Source: Streptomyces sp. ISL-100 (lineage in GTDB: Bacteria; Actinomycetota; Actinomycetes; Streptomycetales; Streptomycetaceae). From it: a stretch of DNA of 64,000 bases. This document shows positions 15,227 through 23,117 of this stretch, in pieces; the stretch's first letter is position 1, and every line of letters begins with the position of its first letter. A program made the translations under genes and the position numbers. The stretch covers positions 19,839-83,838 of the forward strand of contig NZ_JAGGOK010000035.1 of NCBI RefSeq assembly GCF_018614615.1, in the 5' to 3' direction. The notes below the pieces were generated by a model. It was not told the DNA's origin and ran no database searches. It saw nothing but the letters and a program-made list of their open reading frames with translations.

Positions 15227-15482
15227 AGCAGCATCATCCACCCCAGGGCATGGGGCCTCACGCCGGTAACGGTGCGAGTAAACGCCTGCGGAGCACGGGT
15301 AAGACCAGGACTTGTCCCGGCACAGTGCGCAACCCCCACCGATGGCGGGGAGGAACCAGGAACCCACCTCAAGGCGAACCGTCACGACGGACGCCAGGGA
15401 GAGAATCGCCCCCGTTCACGACGCCGTTGGGCCCAACGGCGTCGTGAACGGGGGCGAGGATGTCAATCCGTTGGACAGGTCG
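15227..15482 (+). ncRNA. candidate omega-RNA (reRNA) from the element right end
   Basis: TnpB proteins use an RNA derived from the 3' part of tnpB and the right end, with the 16 or so bases beyond the element acting as guide. Here that would end with the 15406-15457 hairpin, GAGGATGTCAA, and a guide beginning at about 15467 (TCCGTTGGACAGGTCG). The exact 5' end cannot be placed by eye and may lie inside tnpB. Inferred from family knowledge, not from a covariance model. Confidence 0.4.
15406..15457. repeat. 52-base perfect palindrome (right-end hairpin)
   Basis: A fully complementary inverted repeat without spacer, centred on GGGCCC between 15431 and 15432. Arms read TCGCCCCCGTTCACGACG and onward. 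It is preceded by GAGAA and followed by GGATGTCAA, the setting of the subterminal hairpin at IS200/IS605 right ends. It is longer and more perfect than the usual imperfect hairpin and could also act as a transcription terminator. Confidence 0.85.
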
Positions 15483-15535
15483 CCGGCGTGACGGTGCGCA
15501 CACTGCACCACTACGACGAGGTCGGAGCGCGGGAG
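15467..15535 (+). pseudogene. merR-family regulator fragment
   Basis: The frame SVGQVAGVTVRTLHHYDEVG is the recognisable helix-turn-helix start of TipA-type MerR regulators. The initiation codon and first residues lie beyond the insertion, and the match ends after VGA, where unrelated sequence follows. The IS element evidently landed at the very start of this gene and the rest was lost. Confidence 0.7.
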
Positions 15536-15537
15536 CG

Positions 15538-15921
15538 TCAATCCCGAGTCGCCCCCTCTGGCCAGAGCACGCGTACCGGAACGCCCTTGCCCTCGGCGTA
15601 GGTGACGACGTCCGCCGTACCGCCGTGGCCCCGGGCTGGCTGTCTGTCCCAGACCGCGACCAGCACGTCAATCTGATCGACGAGTAGTTCGCTACCCGCC
15701 ATGTGTGCGTGCGAGCCCGAGCCGTCAAGGCCCGTCCGATGCACGTACGACGCTCGGCGTAGCAGCGCGTCGTACGTGGGGTGGTGCCAGTCCGGAAGAT
15801 CGGCGCGGTATTGCTCGGCGGGCAGCACAACCTCGATCCGGCCGCCGTGGTCGAGCACCGTCTGCACGAACCAGGTGTCGGGCCCCTCCCGTCGCAACCC
15901 TCCGACGATGAGCCGGCCAAC
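15538..15921 (-). pseudogene. 5'-truncated conserved Streptomyces hypothetical gene
   Basis: About 128 codons remain open, reading GPDTWFVQTVLDHGGRIEVV, LPDWHHPTYDALLRRAS, AHMAGSELLVDQIDVLVAVW and GGTADVVTYAEGKGVPVRVL before WPEGATRD and the stop. The C-terminal part looks like a complete Rossmann-like (possibly nucleotide-sugar/TIR-like sensor) domain. The expected N-terminal strand with its glycine-rich loop is missing. Upstream codons run into an unrelated fragment on the other strand. Function unknown; likely dead or fused. Confidence 0.5.
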
Positions 15922-15930
15922 CAGGACGCA

Positions 15931-16215
15931 GCCAAGCGGTTCACCAAGGCATCCGCAACAGACGGGGGCCCCCTCCGTCTGGAAGTCACCCACATCATCG
16001 ATACCGTCGATGGTGACCGGCCGTACACCTATCTCGTCACCACCGCCGAGGGCACCCCGAGCAATCAGGACATCTCGGCGCTCATCGATGAGTGGACCTC
16101 ATGGCCCGATAAGAGCACCGAGACCAGCATGGTCGGCGTCTACAGTGCCGACGGCTCCCGTATCGGCTCCGCAACCATCGACTCCGCAGCCAAGGTGAAC
16201 AGCCCTCGCGGCTAA
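15931..16215 (+). pseudogene. 3' fragment of an unrecognised gene
   Basis: An open frame encoding LRLEVTHIIDTVDGDRPYTY, then LVTTAEGTPSNQDISALIDE and SMVGVYSADGSRIGSATIDS has protein-like composition, but no start codon with a ribosome site. Its 5' part merges with the antisense of the truncated gene to the left. I read it as the tail of a gene whose front was deleted. Identity unknown. Confidence 0.3.
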
Positions 16216-16331
16216 CGTCCTACCGGAGATTAACCTGTGGGTTTAGGACTGGACGGTAGATGCGGCCCCGCCACGATCCGCTCCGGCTCCACGGTTCCCG
16301 ACGACCGGCGCCCACCGTCGGTTACATCGGC

Positions 16332-16469
16332 CTACTGCCCGAACACCATCTCGGCGGCCTCCAGCCGGGCCACCTCCGCCTCGATCCCGGCCAGCTCCTT
16401 GCGCAGCAGTTCGGCACGTTCCGCCAGCTCAAGGCGCCGCTCGATCATCCACGTCAGCACATCCGTCAT
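16332..16469 (-). CDS. 45-residue coiled-coil small protein
   Basis: MTDVLTWMIERRLELAERAE followed by LLRKELAGIEAEVARLEAAE and MVFGQ: an almost continuous charged amphipathic helix with heptad-like leucines/isoleucines. The ATG has GGGAGG 7 bases before it, good support for translation. No membrane segment. Short helical proteins of this type are common beside accessory genes in Streptomyces. Function unknown; dimerisation by coiled coil is inferred. Confidence 0.6.
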   Translation of the reverse strand: MTDVLTWMIERRLELAERAELLRKELAGIEAEVARLEAAEMVFGQ

Positions 16470-16746
16470 GAAGATCCCTCCCGCCGCGAACCTACGCACC
16501 AGCCCAAGCTCTCCGGGCAGAAACCCCGGAGGGCACCCCTGACGGACGATCACATGCTACCGATCTCCACCCCGACCAGCACGAGCACTCCGGCCAGATG
16601 CCACACCAGCCCTACTGACCAGCAGGAATCACGATGGCGGTAACTCAAATGAGCACCTGTCTGGCGAGGCCGACGCGGTAAGGCTCGCCGCGAAACTCGC
16701 CGAGCTGCGCAGCAGTACGGACAGCCTCGCCAGCCAGCACCCACAG

Positions 16747-17643
16747 GTGACGTTCCGGCCGTTGCCCCAAGTCTTGACCGACTGGAGCGCGGCCGGGATG
16801 GGCTCCCGTCCCCTCCGAGATGGACTCGCGTTGCTGCGTAGCCGGTACGCAGCTCTCGGACTGAGTCGGCCACTGCCCCTTGACCGCGTCATGGTCGGTA
16901 CCCGCTCCGAGCGGGAAGGGGCGTACGGCGGATTCCACCACCCGAACCAGGGCTACCGGCACTTGCAGATGCGCGCCCTGATCACGGTGTCGGGACCGCT
17001 TTCCTCCGGTCTGCCAGCGGACCCGGAGTTAGCCGCGCTCGACCTGCTGCGGGCATACGCGCACGACTGCCTGCACTATGGCTCGTTCCGCAGCTACCGG
17101 CTCAGAGGCGACGAGATCGTACGGACGCAGTACGGCGTGAACTTTCGCCGCTACGACGGACGCACCTACTCGGCGCCTGACCTTGCCGGGTCGCCGACCA
17201 CCCGCAATCTCGGCGTGGTCATGGAGGGTGCCTGCGATCGAGAGGCACGCGCCATCGCCCGGCAGATCGCCCGCCGCTTGGACATCACGCGTTCGGAAGG
17301 CATGACCGCCTACGTGTTCCGGGACGTGACCGGAACCCTCACCGCCACCGACACCGCCGCTCTCTCGCGACCAGCGCACCGCGCCACCCACGCCCCCACA
17401 GAGCCGGCAGCGGCCTTCCTGGAATCGATGGGGAAGTATCAGGAGTCCGTCAACGCCCGCTACGGCCGGTTCCTCGCCGACGTCGGCCGGGACGAGGCAG
17501 CCGACCTGCACACGGCCGTGCTGCGGGCAACACTGTCCGGCTCTCTCACCGGACTGTCGGCGTGGCTCGACCACCGCCACGGCCCCCGCTCGTTCGCCTC
17601 ACTTTTCCTGAACCCCGGCTATCCGGTCCGCTTTCCCGGGTAG
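16747..17643 (+). CDS. unrecognised accessory protein with HDCLH motif, TTA codon
   Basis: Protein of 298 residues not matched to a family by eye. Notable are LLRAYAHDCLHYGSFRSYRL (about residue 100-120), in which two histidines and surrounding residues could bind metal, GVVMEGACDREARAIARQI (about 160), and an Arg/Trp-rich ending. GTG 16747 is the only start codon in frame, but the frame is open upstream to about 16540 without ATG/GTG/TTG and encodes protein-like SGEADAVRLAAKLAELRSST, so an original start may have been lost by a frameshift near 16649. A TTA codon at 17029-17031 implies dependence on the bldA tRNA. It lies in the accessory patch next to the IS remnant. Confidence 0.65.
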   Translation: MTFRPLPQVLTDWSAAGMGSRPLRDGLALLRSRYAALGLSRPLPLDRVMVGTRSEREGAYGGFHHPNQGYRHLQMRALITVSGPLSSGLPADPELAALDLLRAYAHDCLHYGSFRSYRLRGDEIVRTQYGVNFRRYDGRTYSAPDLAGSPTTRNLGVVMEGACDREARAIARQIARRLDITRSEGMTAYVFRDVTGTLTATDTAALSRPAHRATHAPTEPAAAFLESMGKYQESVNARYGRFLADVGRDEAADLHTAVLRATLSGSLTGLSAWLDHRHGPRSFASLFLNPGYPVRFPG

Positions 17644-17786
17644 TCGGCCACTCGGGGCGGACCCTGTGCCCGCAGGGCACCGCGGCGAAGCCCGTCCTGG
17701 CCGCCTATCTGCGCGAGGCGATCCTGGCCAACGCCACCCGTCACCCGCCACCCGCCACGCGTAGCGCGCGGCGAGAGATACGGCTC

Positions 17787-17821
17787 GCGTACGGCCCCGG
17801 AGGCGTCCCGGGACCGTACGC
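17787..17821. terminator. stem-loop after the UPF0145 gene
   Basis: Arms GCGTACGGCCCCGG and CCCGGGACCGTACGC pair with one mismatch round a 6-base loop. It lies 11 bases beyond the stop of the leftward UPF0145 gene. Also downstream of the rightward HDCLH gene, so it may be bidirectional. The preceding 17644-17786 holds no gene I can support. Confidence 0.6.
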
Positions 17822-17831
17822 AAGCCTGCTG

Positions 17832-18197
17832 TCACTCCTTGGAGAGGACGACCGCCGTGCCGTAGGCGCACACCTCAGTGCCCACATCGGCCGCGTCGGT
17901 AACGTCGAAACGCATCATCAGCACGCCGTTGGCACCACGCGCCCTGGCCTGCTCGACGAGCCGCTCCATCGCCTGGTTGCGGGTCTCCACAAGCGTCTTG
18001 GTGAGCCCCTTGAGTTCGCCGCCGATCATCGACTTCAGCCCGGCGCCGATCTGGCTGCCCAAGTGACGCGAGCGGACTGTCAGACCGAAGACCTCGCCGA
18101 TCACCCGGTCCACCCGGTATCCAGGTGCGTCATTCGTGGTCACCACCAGTACGTCGGACTGAGTGCCCTGCCCACCGCCGTAATCCTCGATGCCCAT
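17832..18197 (-). CDS. UPF0145/YbjQ-like protein
   Basis: Protein of 121 residues of the YbjQ/DUF74 family: DVLVVTTNDAPGYRVDRVIG, VFGLTVRSRHLGSQIGAGLK, GLTKTLVETRNQAMERLVEQ and ARGANGVLMMRFDVT are characteristic. The family forms small pentameric beta-rich assemblies; the function is unresolved, although a heavy-metal-binding name is sometimes attached. ATG 18197 is favoured over ATG 18203 because GGAGGT then sits 8 bases upstream instead of 2. It stands alone, divergent from the DedA gene. Confidence 0.88.
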   Translation of the reverse strand: MGIEDYGGGQGTQSDVLVVTTNDAPGYRVDRVIGEVFGLTVRSRHLGSQIGAGLKSMIGGELKGLTKTLVETRNQAMERLVEQARARGANGVLMMRFDVTDAADVGTEVCAYGTAVVLSKE

Positions 18198-18345
18198 GCG
18201 CATCCACCTCCTGGCGCACAGCTTTGCCCCGGTCCGTCCCCGGCGCCATCCCCCAGGGGGCTACTGGAACCAGGAGGACTCCGGTGGCGTTGATAGCTTT
18301 GGGCAGCCACACCCGCAGACGATCCCACCCAGGAGCCCGGTACCC

Positions 18346-19044
18346 GTGAATACGCTTGCGCTCGGACCGAGCTGGCTGGAGCCGAACTATCTGCTGGAGC
18401 AGTTCGGCCTGATCGGCCTGCTGGTCATCGTGTTCGCCGAGTCCGGCCTGCTCATCGGCTTCTTCCTGCCGGGAGACTCGCTGCTGTTCACCACCGGTCT
18501 GCTGGTGACCACGGGCGTTCTGAAGAACCCGCTGTGGCTGGTCTGCCTGCTGGTCGTGCTCGCGGCGATCATCGGCGACCAGGTCGGCTATCTCTTCGGC
18601 CGCAAGGTCGGGCCCGCGCTCTTCAAGCGCCCGGACTCCAAGCTCTTCAAGCAGGAGAACGTCGAGAAGGCCCACGACTTCTTCGAGAAGTACGGCCCGA
18701 AGTCGCTCGTCCTGGCCCGCTTCGTGCCGATCGTCCGTACCTTCACGCCGATCATCGCCGGCGTGAGCAGGATGAACTACCGCTCGTTCATCACGTTCAA
18801 CATCATCGGTGGTGTGCTGTGGGGCGCGGGCGTCACGCTGCTCGGCGCCTCGCTCGGCAAGATCCAGTTCGTTCGTACGCACATCGAGGCGATCCTGATC
18901 CTGATCGTGCTGATCTCGGTCGTCCCGATCGCCGTCGAGTACCTGCGTGCCCGCAGCAAGAACAAGAAGGCCGCCCTCGCCGAAGACGGCGGCCAGGCCG
19001 ACGGCACGCCCCCGGCTTCACGCGGCCGCCACGCCAAGCGCTGA
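18346..19044 (+). CDS. DedA-family membrane protein
   Basis: Integral membrane protein of 232 residues in the DedA/SNARE-associated family: ESGLLIGFFLPGDSLLFTTG (about 35-55), IIGDQVGYLFGRKVGPALF (about 80), and ARFVPIVRTFTPIIAGVSRM (about 125). The GDS, FGR and R-F-x-P-x-R-T motifs are those needed for undecaprenyl-phosphate or phospholipid translocation in characterised members. Four to five membrane helices and a basic, Ala/Gly-rich cytoplasmic tail. GTG 18346 has AGGAG 10 bases upstream. Confidence 0.93.
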   Translation: MNTLALGPSWLEPNYLLEQFGLIGLLVIVFAESGLLIGFFLPGDSLLFTTGLLVTTGVLKNPLWLVCLLVVLAAIIGDQVGYLFGRKVGPALFKRPDSKLFKQENVEKAHDFFEKYGPKSLVLARFVPIVRTFTPIIAGVSRMNYRSFITFNIIGGVLWGAGVTLLGASLGKIQFVRTHIEAILILIVLISVVPIAVEYLRARSKNKKAALAEDGGQADGTPPASRGRHAKR

Positions 19045-19087
19045 CTCCGGGGCAGAGCGCCGGATCGGCCGGCGCGGGCCCGGGCCC

Positions 19088-20779
19088 CTAGAAGCCGCGC
19101 GTCCGCTTGGCCGCGCGGCGGCTCGCCCCACGGCCCGCTCCCGGCATCTTCAGGAACAGCCGGGAGATCTCGCCACCGAGGTTCACGCCGATGGCGATGG
19201 CCAGCGACAGCGCCGCCGCCTTCGAGAGCGACGCGAGCCCGGAGTTCAGGTCGTTCTGCGCGATGCCCAGCAGTCCGAAGTACGTCGCTGAGCCCGGCAG
19301 CAGCGGACCGATCGCCGCCGTGACGTACGGCAGCGCCGACGCGTACTGGTAGCGCGAGAACAGCTGCCCGAAGAGACCCACCAGGCCGGCCGCGACAGCC
19401 GTCGAGGCCACCGCGGAGATCTCGCCGACGTCATGCATCGCGCCGTACACGAGCCAGGCCACTCCGCCGTTCAGCGTCACCATCAGCACGGTGTTGCGCT
19501 GCTGCTGGAGCAGGATCGCGAAGGCGAAACAGAGCAGCATCGACGCCAGGATCTGCGTCACCGGGCGCTCGACGGTCTCCAGCGACGTCGTCGCGTGCAG
19601 CTCGGCGTTCAACTGCACGCCCAGATAGAGGACGACCAGCACGCCGATGACGATCGCGATGAAGAAGTACATGACTTCGAGCAGTCGCGCCGACGCGGTG
19701 ATGTAGTAGCCGGTCAGGCCGTCTTGCACGCCCGCGACCAGCGCCCGCCCCGGCAGCAGCGCGAAGAGCCCACCGGTGATCACGGCGGAGGGCCGGACGT
19801 CCCACATCGCCGAAGTCGGTGCCAGCGTGAGCGCCACCCCTATCGCGGCGGGCGGCATCGCCGCCACCACGAACTGGTAGAACTCCGGCAGCCCGCGCCC
19901 CGCGCACAGCCATGCCAGCCGGTCGCCGAGCATCGCTCCGATCGCGGCCGCCAGGAACACCACGGGCCCACCGCCGACCAGCACGGAAGCCGCACCGGCC
20001 AGCAGCCCGCTCGCCGACGTCAGCGCCCAGCCGGGGTACGGGTGACGGTTGCGGCGTATCTCCGCGAGCGTGCGGTACGCCTCCTCCAGCGTGACGTCGG
20101 TGTCCGGCGACGTGATGTCGTCGATGAGGTGGTAGACCGCCGCCAGGCGCGTGTAGTCGGTGCCCCGGCGGCGTACGGTCCTGCTCGCCGTCACCGGGTC
20201 CTCGACCAGCGACGGCTGGTACGAGATCGACAACAGGGTGAAGGTGACGTTCGGCTCGCAGCGGTCGAGCCCGTACGCCCGGCTCACGCCGAACATCGCC
20301 GCCTCGACGTCCTCGGCGCCCTCACCGCCCGCGAGCAGCAGCTCGCCGATACGCAGCGTCAGGTCCAGCACGCGCGGTACGGCGGGCCCGGCCTCGTCGT
20401 GGCGCTGCACCGGCTCCGGCACCGGCCGGTCGCCCACCGGCATGCGCAGCAGCGTACGCATCCGGTCCTGCCAGGGCGCCTCCTTGGTCAGCCGGACCAT
20501 GGGCACCCCGTAGGCCGGAGTGAACGCGGGCGGCGCGTTCCGGGCGCTGTAAGTGCTCGGGGTGTCGAACGCCGAGGTCTCCGGCGGTACGGGGTGCTCC
20601 CCGGTGGTCGTGCCCCGCGGAAGTGCGAACTCGGAGGTCGGACTGTCCTCGTCGACCGGCTCCGGCTGTTCCACCCCGGCCGGCGGAGTGAAGGCGCTGC
20701 GCGCCTCGTCCGACTGCGGCTTGCGGTCCTCGGGGCCCTCACTCTCGGCTCCGCTGCCGCCGCGCTTCGGCTCCGCCAC
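19088..20779 (-). CDS. threonine/serine exporter ThrE family protein
   Basis: Large membrane protein of 563 residues. About 150 N-terminal residues are hydrophilic and Pro/Glu-rich. A ThrE_1 domain follows (LDLTLRIGELLLAGGEGAED, then RCEPNVTFTLLSISYQPSLV), then roughly ten hydrophobic helices continuing into a ThrE_2-type half (FAFAILLQQQRNTVLMVTLN). The family exports threonine and serine using the proton gradient, as in Corynebacterium ThrE. Substrate in this organism is inferred. It is convergent with the DedA gene; the gap is 43 bases. Confidence 0.9.
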   Translation of the reverse strand: MAEPKRGGSGAESEGPEDRKPQSDEARSAFTPPAGVEQPEPVDEDSPTSEFALPRGTTTGEHPVPPETSAFDTPSTYSARNAPPAFTPAYGVPMVRLTKEAPWQDRMRTLLRMPVGDRPVPEPVQRHDEAGPAVPRVLDLTLRIGELLLAGGEGAEDVEAAMFGVSRAYGLDRCEPNVTFTLLSISYQPSLVEDPVTASRTVRRRGTDYTRLAAVYHLIDDITSPDTDVTLEEAYRTLAEIRRNRHPYPGWALTSASGLLAGAASVLVGGGPVVFLAAAIGAMLGDRLAWLCAGRGLPEFYQFVVAAMPPAAIGVALTLAPTSAMWDVRPSAVITGGLFALLPGRALVAGVQDGLTGYYITASARLLEVMYFFIAIVIGVLVVLYLGVQLNAELHATTSLETVERPVTQILASMLLCFAFAILLQQQRNTVLMVTLNGGVAWLVYGAMHDVGEISAVASTAVAAGLVGLFGQLFSRYQYASALPYVTAAIGPLLPGSATYFGLLGIAQNDLNSGLASLSKAAALSLAIAIGVNLGGEISRLFLKMPGAGRGASRRAAKRTRGF

Positions 20780-20942
20780 TTACTTGCCTCGCTTCGATTC
20801 CTTGATCCAGTACGTCCGCACGCCGGTCCGGGCCACCCGGGCCCGGGAGCCCAAGCCATGGCCAAGGCCAGACAAGCCCAGTATGCGGACGGACACCTTC
20901 CCCTCGCCGCCCGCCGTGATGCCAGCTGAGCCAGGGGGCTCG

Positions 20943-21437
20943 TCAGTGGCTGCCGCCCTGCGCCTGCAGGCGCTTGTACGAGGCTTCGACCTCGGCCTCG
21001 GCCTCGGTGCGGCCGACCCAGTCGGCGCCCTCTACGGACTTGCCGGGCTCCAGGTCCTTGTAGACCTCGAAGAAGTGCTGGATCTCCAGGCGGTCGAACT
21101 CCGACACGTGGTGGATGTCGCGCAGGTGCTCGACCCGCGGGTCCGACGCCGGGACGCACAGCAGCTTGTCGTCGCCGCCGGCCTCGTCGGTCATCCGGAA
21201 CATGCCGATCGCGCGGCACTTGATGACACAGCCGGGGAAGGTGGGCTCGTCGAGCAGTACGAGCGCGTCCAGCGGGTCGCCGTCCTCGCCGAGGGTGTTC
21301 TCGACGAAGCCGTAGTCCGCCGGGTAGCTCGTGGAAGTGAAGAGTCGACGGTCCAGGCGGATCCGGCCGGTCTCGTGGTCCACCTCGTACTTGTTCCGCG
21401 AACCCTTCGGAATCTCGATGGTGACGTCGAACTCCAC
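20943..21437 (-). CDS. ppa: inorganic pyrophosphatase
   Basis: Soluble family I pyrophosphatase of 164 residues, hydrolysing PPi to phosphate with Mg2+. The start MEFDVTIEIPKGSRNKYEVD, the active-site segment YPADYGFVENTLGEDGDPLD and the metal-binding aspartates in DGDPLDALVLLDEP are intact. GTG 21437 gives the canonical N-terminus and has GGAGGA 7 bases before it; in-frame starts at 21452 and 21461 would add a short non-conserved tail. Divergent from the dacB gene. Confidence 0.96.
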   Translation of the reverse strand: MEFDVTIEIPKGSRNKYEVDHETGRIRLDRRLFTSTSYPADYGFVENTLGEDGDPLDALVLLDEPTFPGCVIKCRAIGMFRMTDEAGGDDKLLCVPASDPRVEHLRDIHHVSEFDRLEIQHFFEVYKDLEPGKSVEGADWVGRTEAEAEVEASYKRLQAQGGSH

Positions 21438-21616
21438 GGGTGGTTCCTCCATGATCAGCACATACTCCGGATTGTGCTGCGTCCTTCCGGGGGGCGAGCC
21501 CCGGACCGCCGGCCGGTTCGGTAGGCCGGACGAGCCAGGGCGTCATGCTCCCGGCAACACGCAGTGGTTAAGTGTCCCTCACGCAGGTGTGTGATCGCGA
21601 AAGGGGCTGGTCCGAG

Positions 21617-23041
21617 GTGCCGGAGCGCAAAACATGGCAGCTCGCGACGATCGCAGCTGTGACCGGTCTCGCCCTCTCTGCCGGGGCGGTGGCCGCAGCA
21701 GGCCCCTGGGACTCCGGTCAGCGTAAGGCCGAGCGGGCGTGGGCCGCCTCCCAGGACCGTACGGGTGGCGCACATCACGAGTTCCCGGCGCGTGCCGTCC
21801 CCGCACCCGCCCCCAGCGCGCCCGGCGTGCTCACCGCGCTCGGCGCCCCCGTGCCGCCGCCCGCCGAGAGCGGCCTCGCGGACGCCCTGGATCCGCTGCT
21901 GCGCGACCCCGCCCTCGGCACGCTGCGTACCGCGTCGGTCATCGACACCGCGACCGGCACGCAGGTGTACGGGAAGGGGGACGCGGAGGCGATGATTCCG
22001 GCGTCCACCATCAAAATCGCGACATCGGTCGCCGCACTCTCCGCCCTCGGCCCCGACCACCGCATCGCCACCACCGTCATCGCGACCCCCGACGGCAAGA
22101 AGACCGTCCTCGTCGGCGGCGGCGATCCGACGCTGGACCGGGACGCCCTCGCCTCCCTGGCCGACGACACCGCGCGGGCGCTGCGGGACCGGGGCGTCGG
22201 CGAGACCGAGCTCGCGTACGACGCCTCGCTCTACTCGGGACCCGAGCGCCACCCCATCGGCCCCAACCCCAACATCAGCCCCGTCAGCCCCCTGATGATC
22301 GAGGAGGGCCGGCTCGACGGCTCCCGCAGCGGCCCCGCCCCGCGCAGCGCCGACCCCGCGGGCGACGCCGCCCGCGCCTTCGCGGAGATGCTGCGCGAGC
22401 GCGGCATCAAGGGGAAGGGCGACCCCGCATCCGGCAAGGGCCCGCACGACGCGGAACCGGTGGCCAGGGCCCTCTCCGCGCCCCTGTCCGCCCTCGTCGA
22501 GCGCACCCTTACCAACAGCGACAACGACCTCGCCGAGTCCCTGGCCCGCCAGACGGCACTCGCCTCGGACGAGCCGGCCAGTTTCGAAGGCGCGGGCAAG
22601 GCCGTCGAGTCCTGGCTGAAGAAGCTCCAACTGCCGCTGTCCGGCGCCCGTTTCGCCGACGGAAGCGGCCTGGACCGCGACGACCGGATGTCCGCCGCCC
22701 TGCTGGCCGGCCTCCTCGCCCGCGCCGCCGACCCCGCCCGCCCCGCACTGCGCCCCGTCCTCACCGGCCTGCCGGTGGCCGGATTCAGCGGCACCCTGAA
22801 GAGCCGGTACACCAACGACTCACCGGGTACGGGCATGGTCCGCGCCAAGACCGGCACGCTGACCGGCGTGAACACACTGGCCGGCACCGTCGTCGACGCG
22901 GACGGCCGGCTCCTGTCCTTCGCCTTCCTCACCTCCGGCACCACAGGCCCCGACGGGGCCCAGTCCGCCCTGGACCGCCTGGCCTCCACGATCGCCAACT
23001 GCGGCTGCGAGCCGTCCGCGGGGCGGCCCGGACGCACGTGA
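21617..23041 (+). CDS. dacB: D-alanyl-D-alanine carboxypeptidase (S13, PBP4 type)
   Basis: Penicillin-binding protein of 474 residues that trims D-Ala from peptidoglycan stem peptides. A hydrophobic N-terminal signal/anchor (about 8-30) sends it outside. Active-site motifs: SxxK as PASTIK (S130, K133), SxN as SDN (about 301), and KTG as AKTGTLTGVN (about 411). GTG 21617 gives a typical signal sequence; a start 45 bases upstream is less likely. A second S13-family gene lies at the right end of the window. It is first in a rightward run with the metalloprotease and tilS-hpt. Confidence 0.92.
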   Translation: MPERKTWQLATIAAVTGLALSAGAVAAAGPWDSGQRKAERAWAASQDRTGGAHHEFPARAVPAPAPSAPGVLTALGAPVPPPAESGLADALDPLLRDPALGTLRTASVIDTATGTQVYGKGDAEAMIPASTIKIATSVAALSALGPDHRIATTVIATPDGKKTVLVGGGDPTLDRDALASLADDTARALRDRGVGETELAYDASLYSGPERHPIGPNPNISPVSPLMIEEGRLDGSRSGPAPRSADPAGDAARAFAEMLRERGIKGKGDPASGKGPHDAEPVARALSAPLSALVERTLTNSDNDLAESLARQTALASDEPASFEGAGKAVESWLKKLQLPLSGARFADGSGLDRDDRMSAALLAGLLARAADPARPALRPVLTGLPVAGFSGTLKSRYTNDSPGTGMVRAKTGTLTGVNTLAGTVVDADGRLLSFAFLTSGTTGPDGAQSALDRLASTIANCGCEPSAGRPGRT

Positions 23042-23117
23042 ACCCCGAGGAACCTCAGGGGTACAGGTGGAGCACAACACCTCTCCGCGGGCCGGGTCGA
23101 CAACGTACGGTTGACGC

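Larger units (their letters stand above)
13963..15466. mobile_element. IS200/IS605-family remnant with intact TnpB
   Basis: The element comprises a 5'-terminal fragment of tnpA (minus strand), a divergent complete tnpB, and a right end with a perfect 52-base hairpin followed by GAGGATGTCAA, a right-end sequence I recall from Streptomyces IS200/IS605 elements. The left end with the remainder of tnpA is missing, so the element cannot move by itself. The right boundary is placed at 15466, where merR-like coding sequence resumes. Confidence 0.75.

Noticed and set aside
15781..15930. N-terminal half of the plus-strand frame before the start-less fragment
   Set aside because: This part is antisense of the truncated minus-strand gene, whose translation is clearly more protein-like.
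17644..17786. Possible coding remnant reading GTAAKPVLAAYLREAILANA
   Set aside because: It looks helical, but there is no start codon with a ribosome site, no family match and only about 40 codons. Left as intergenic.
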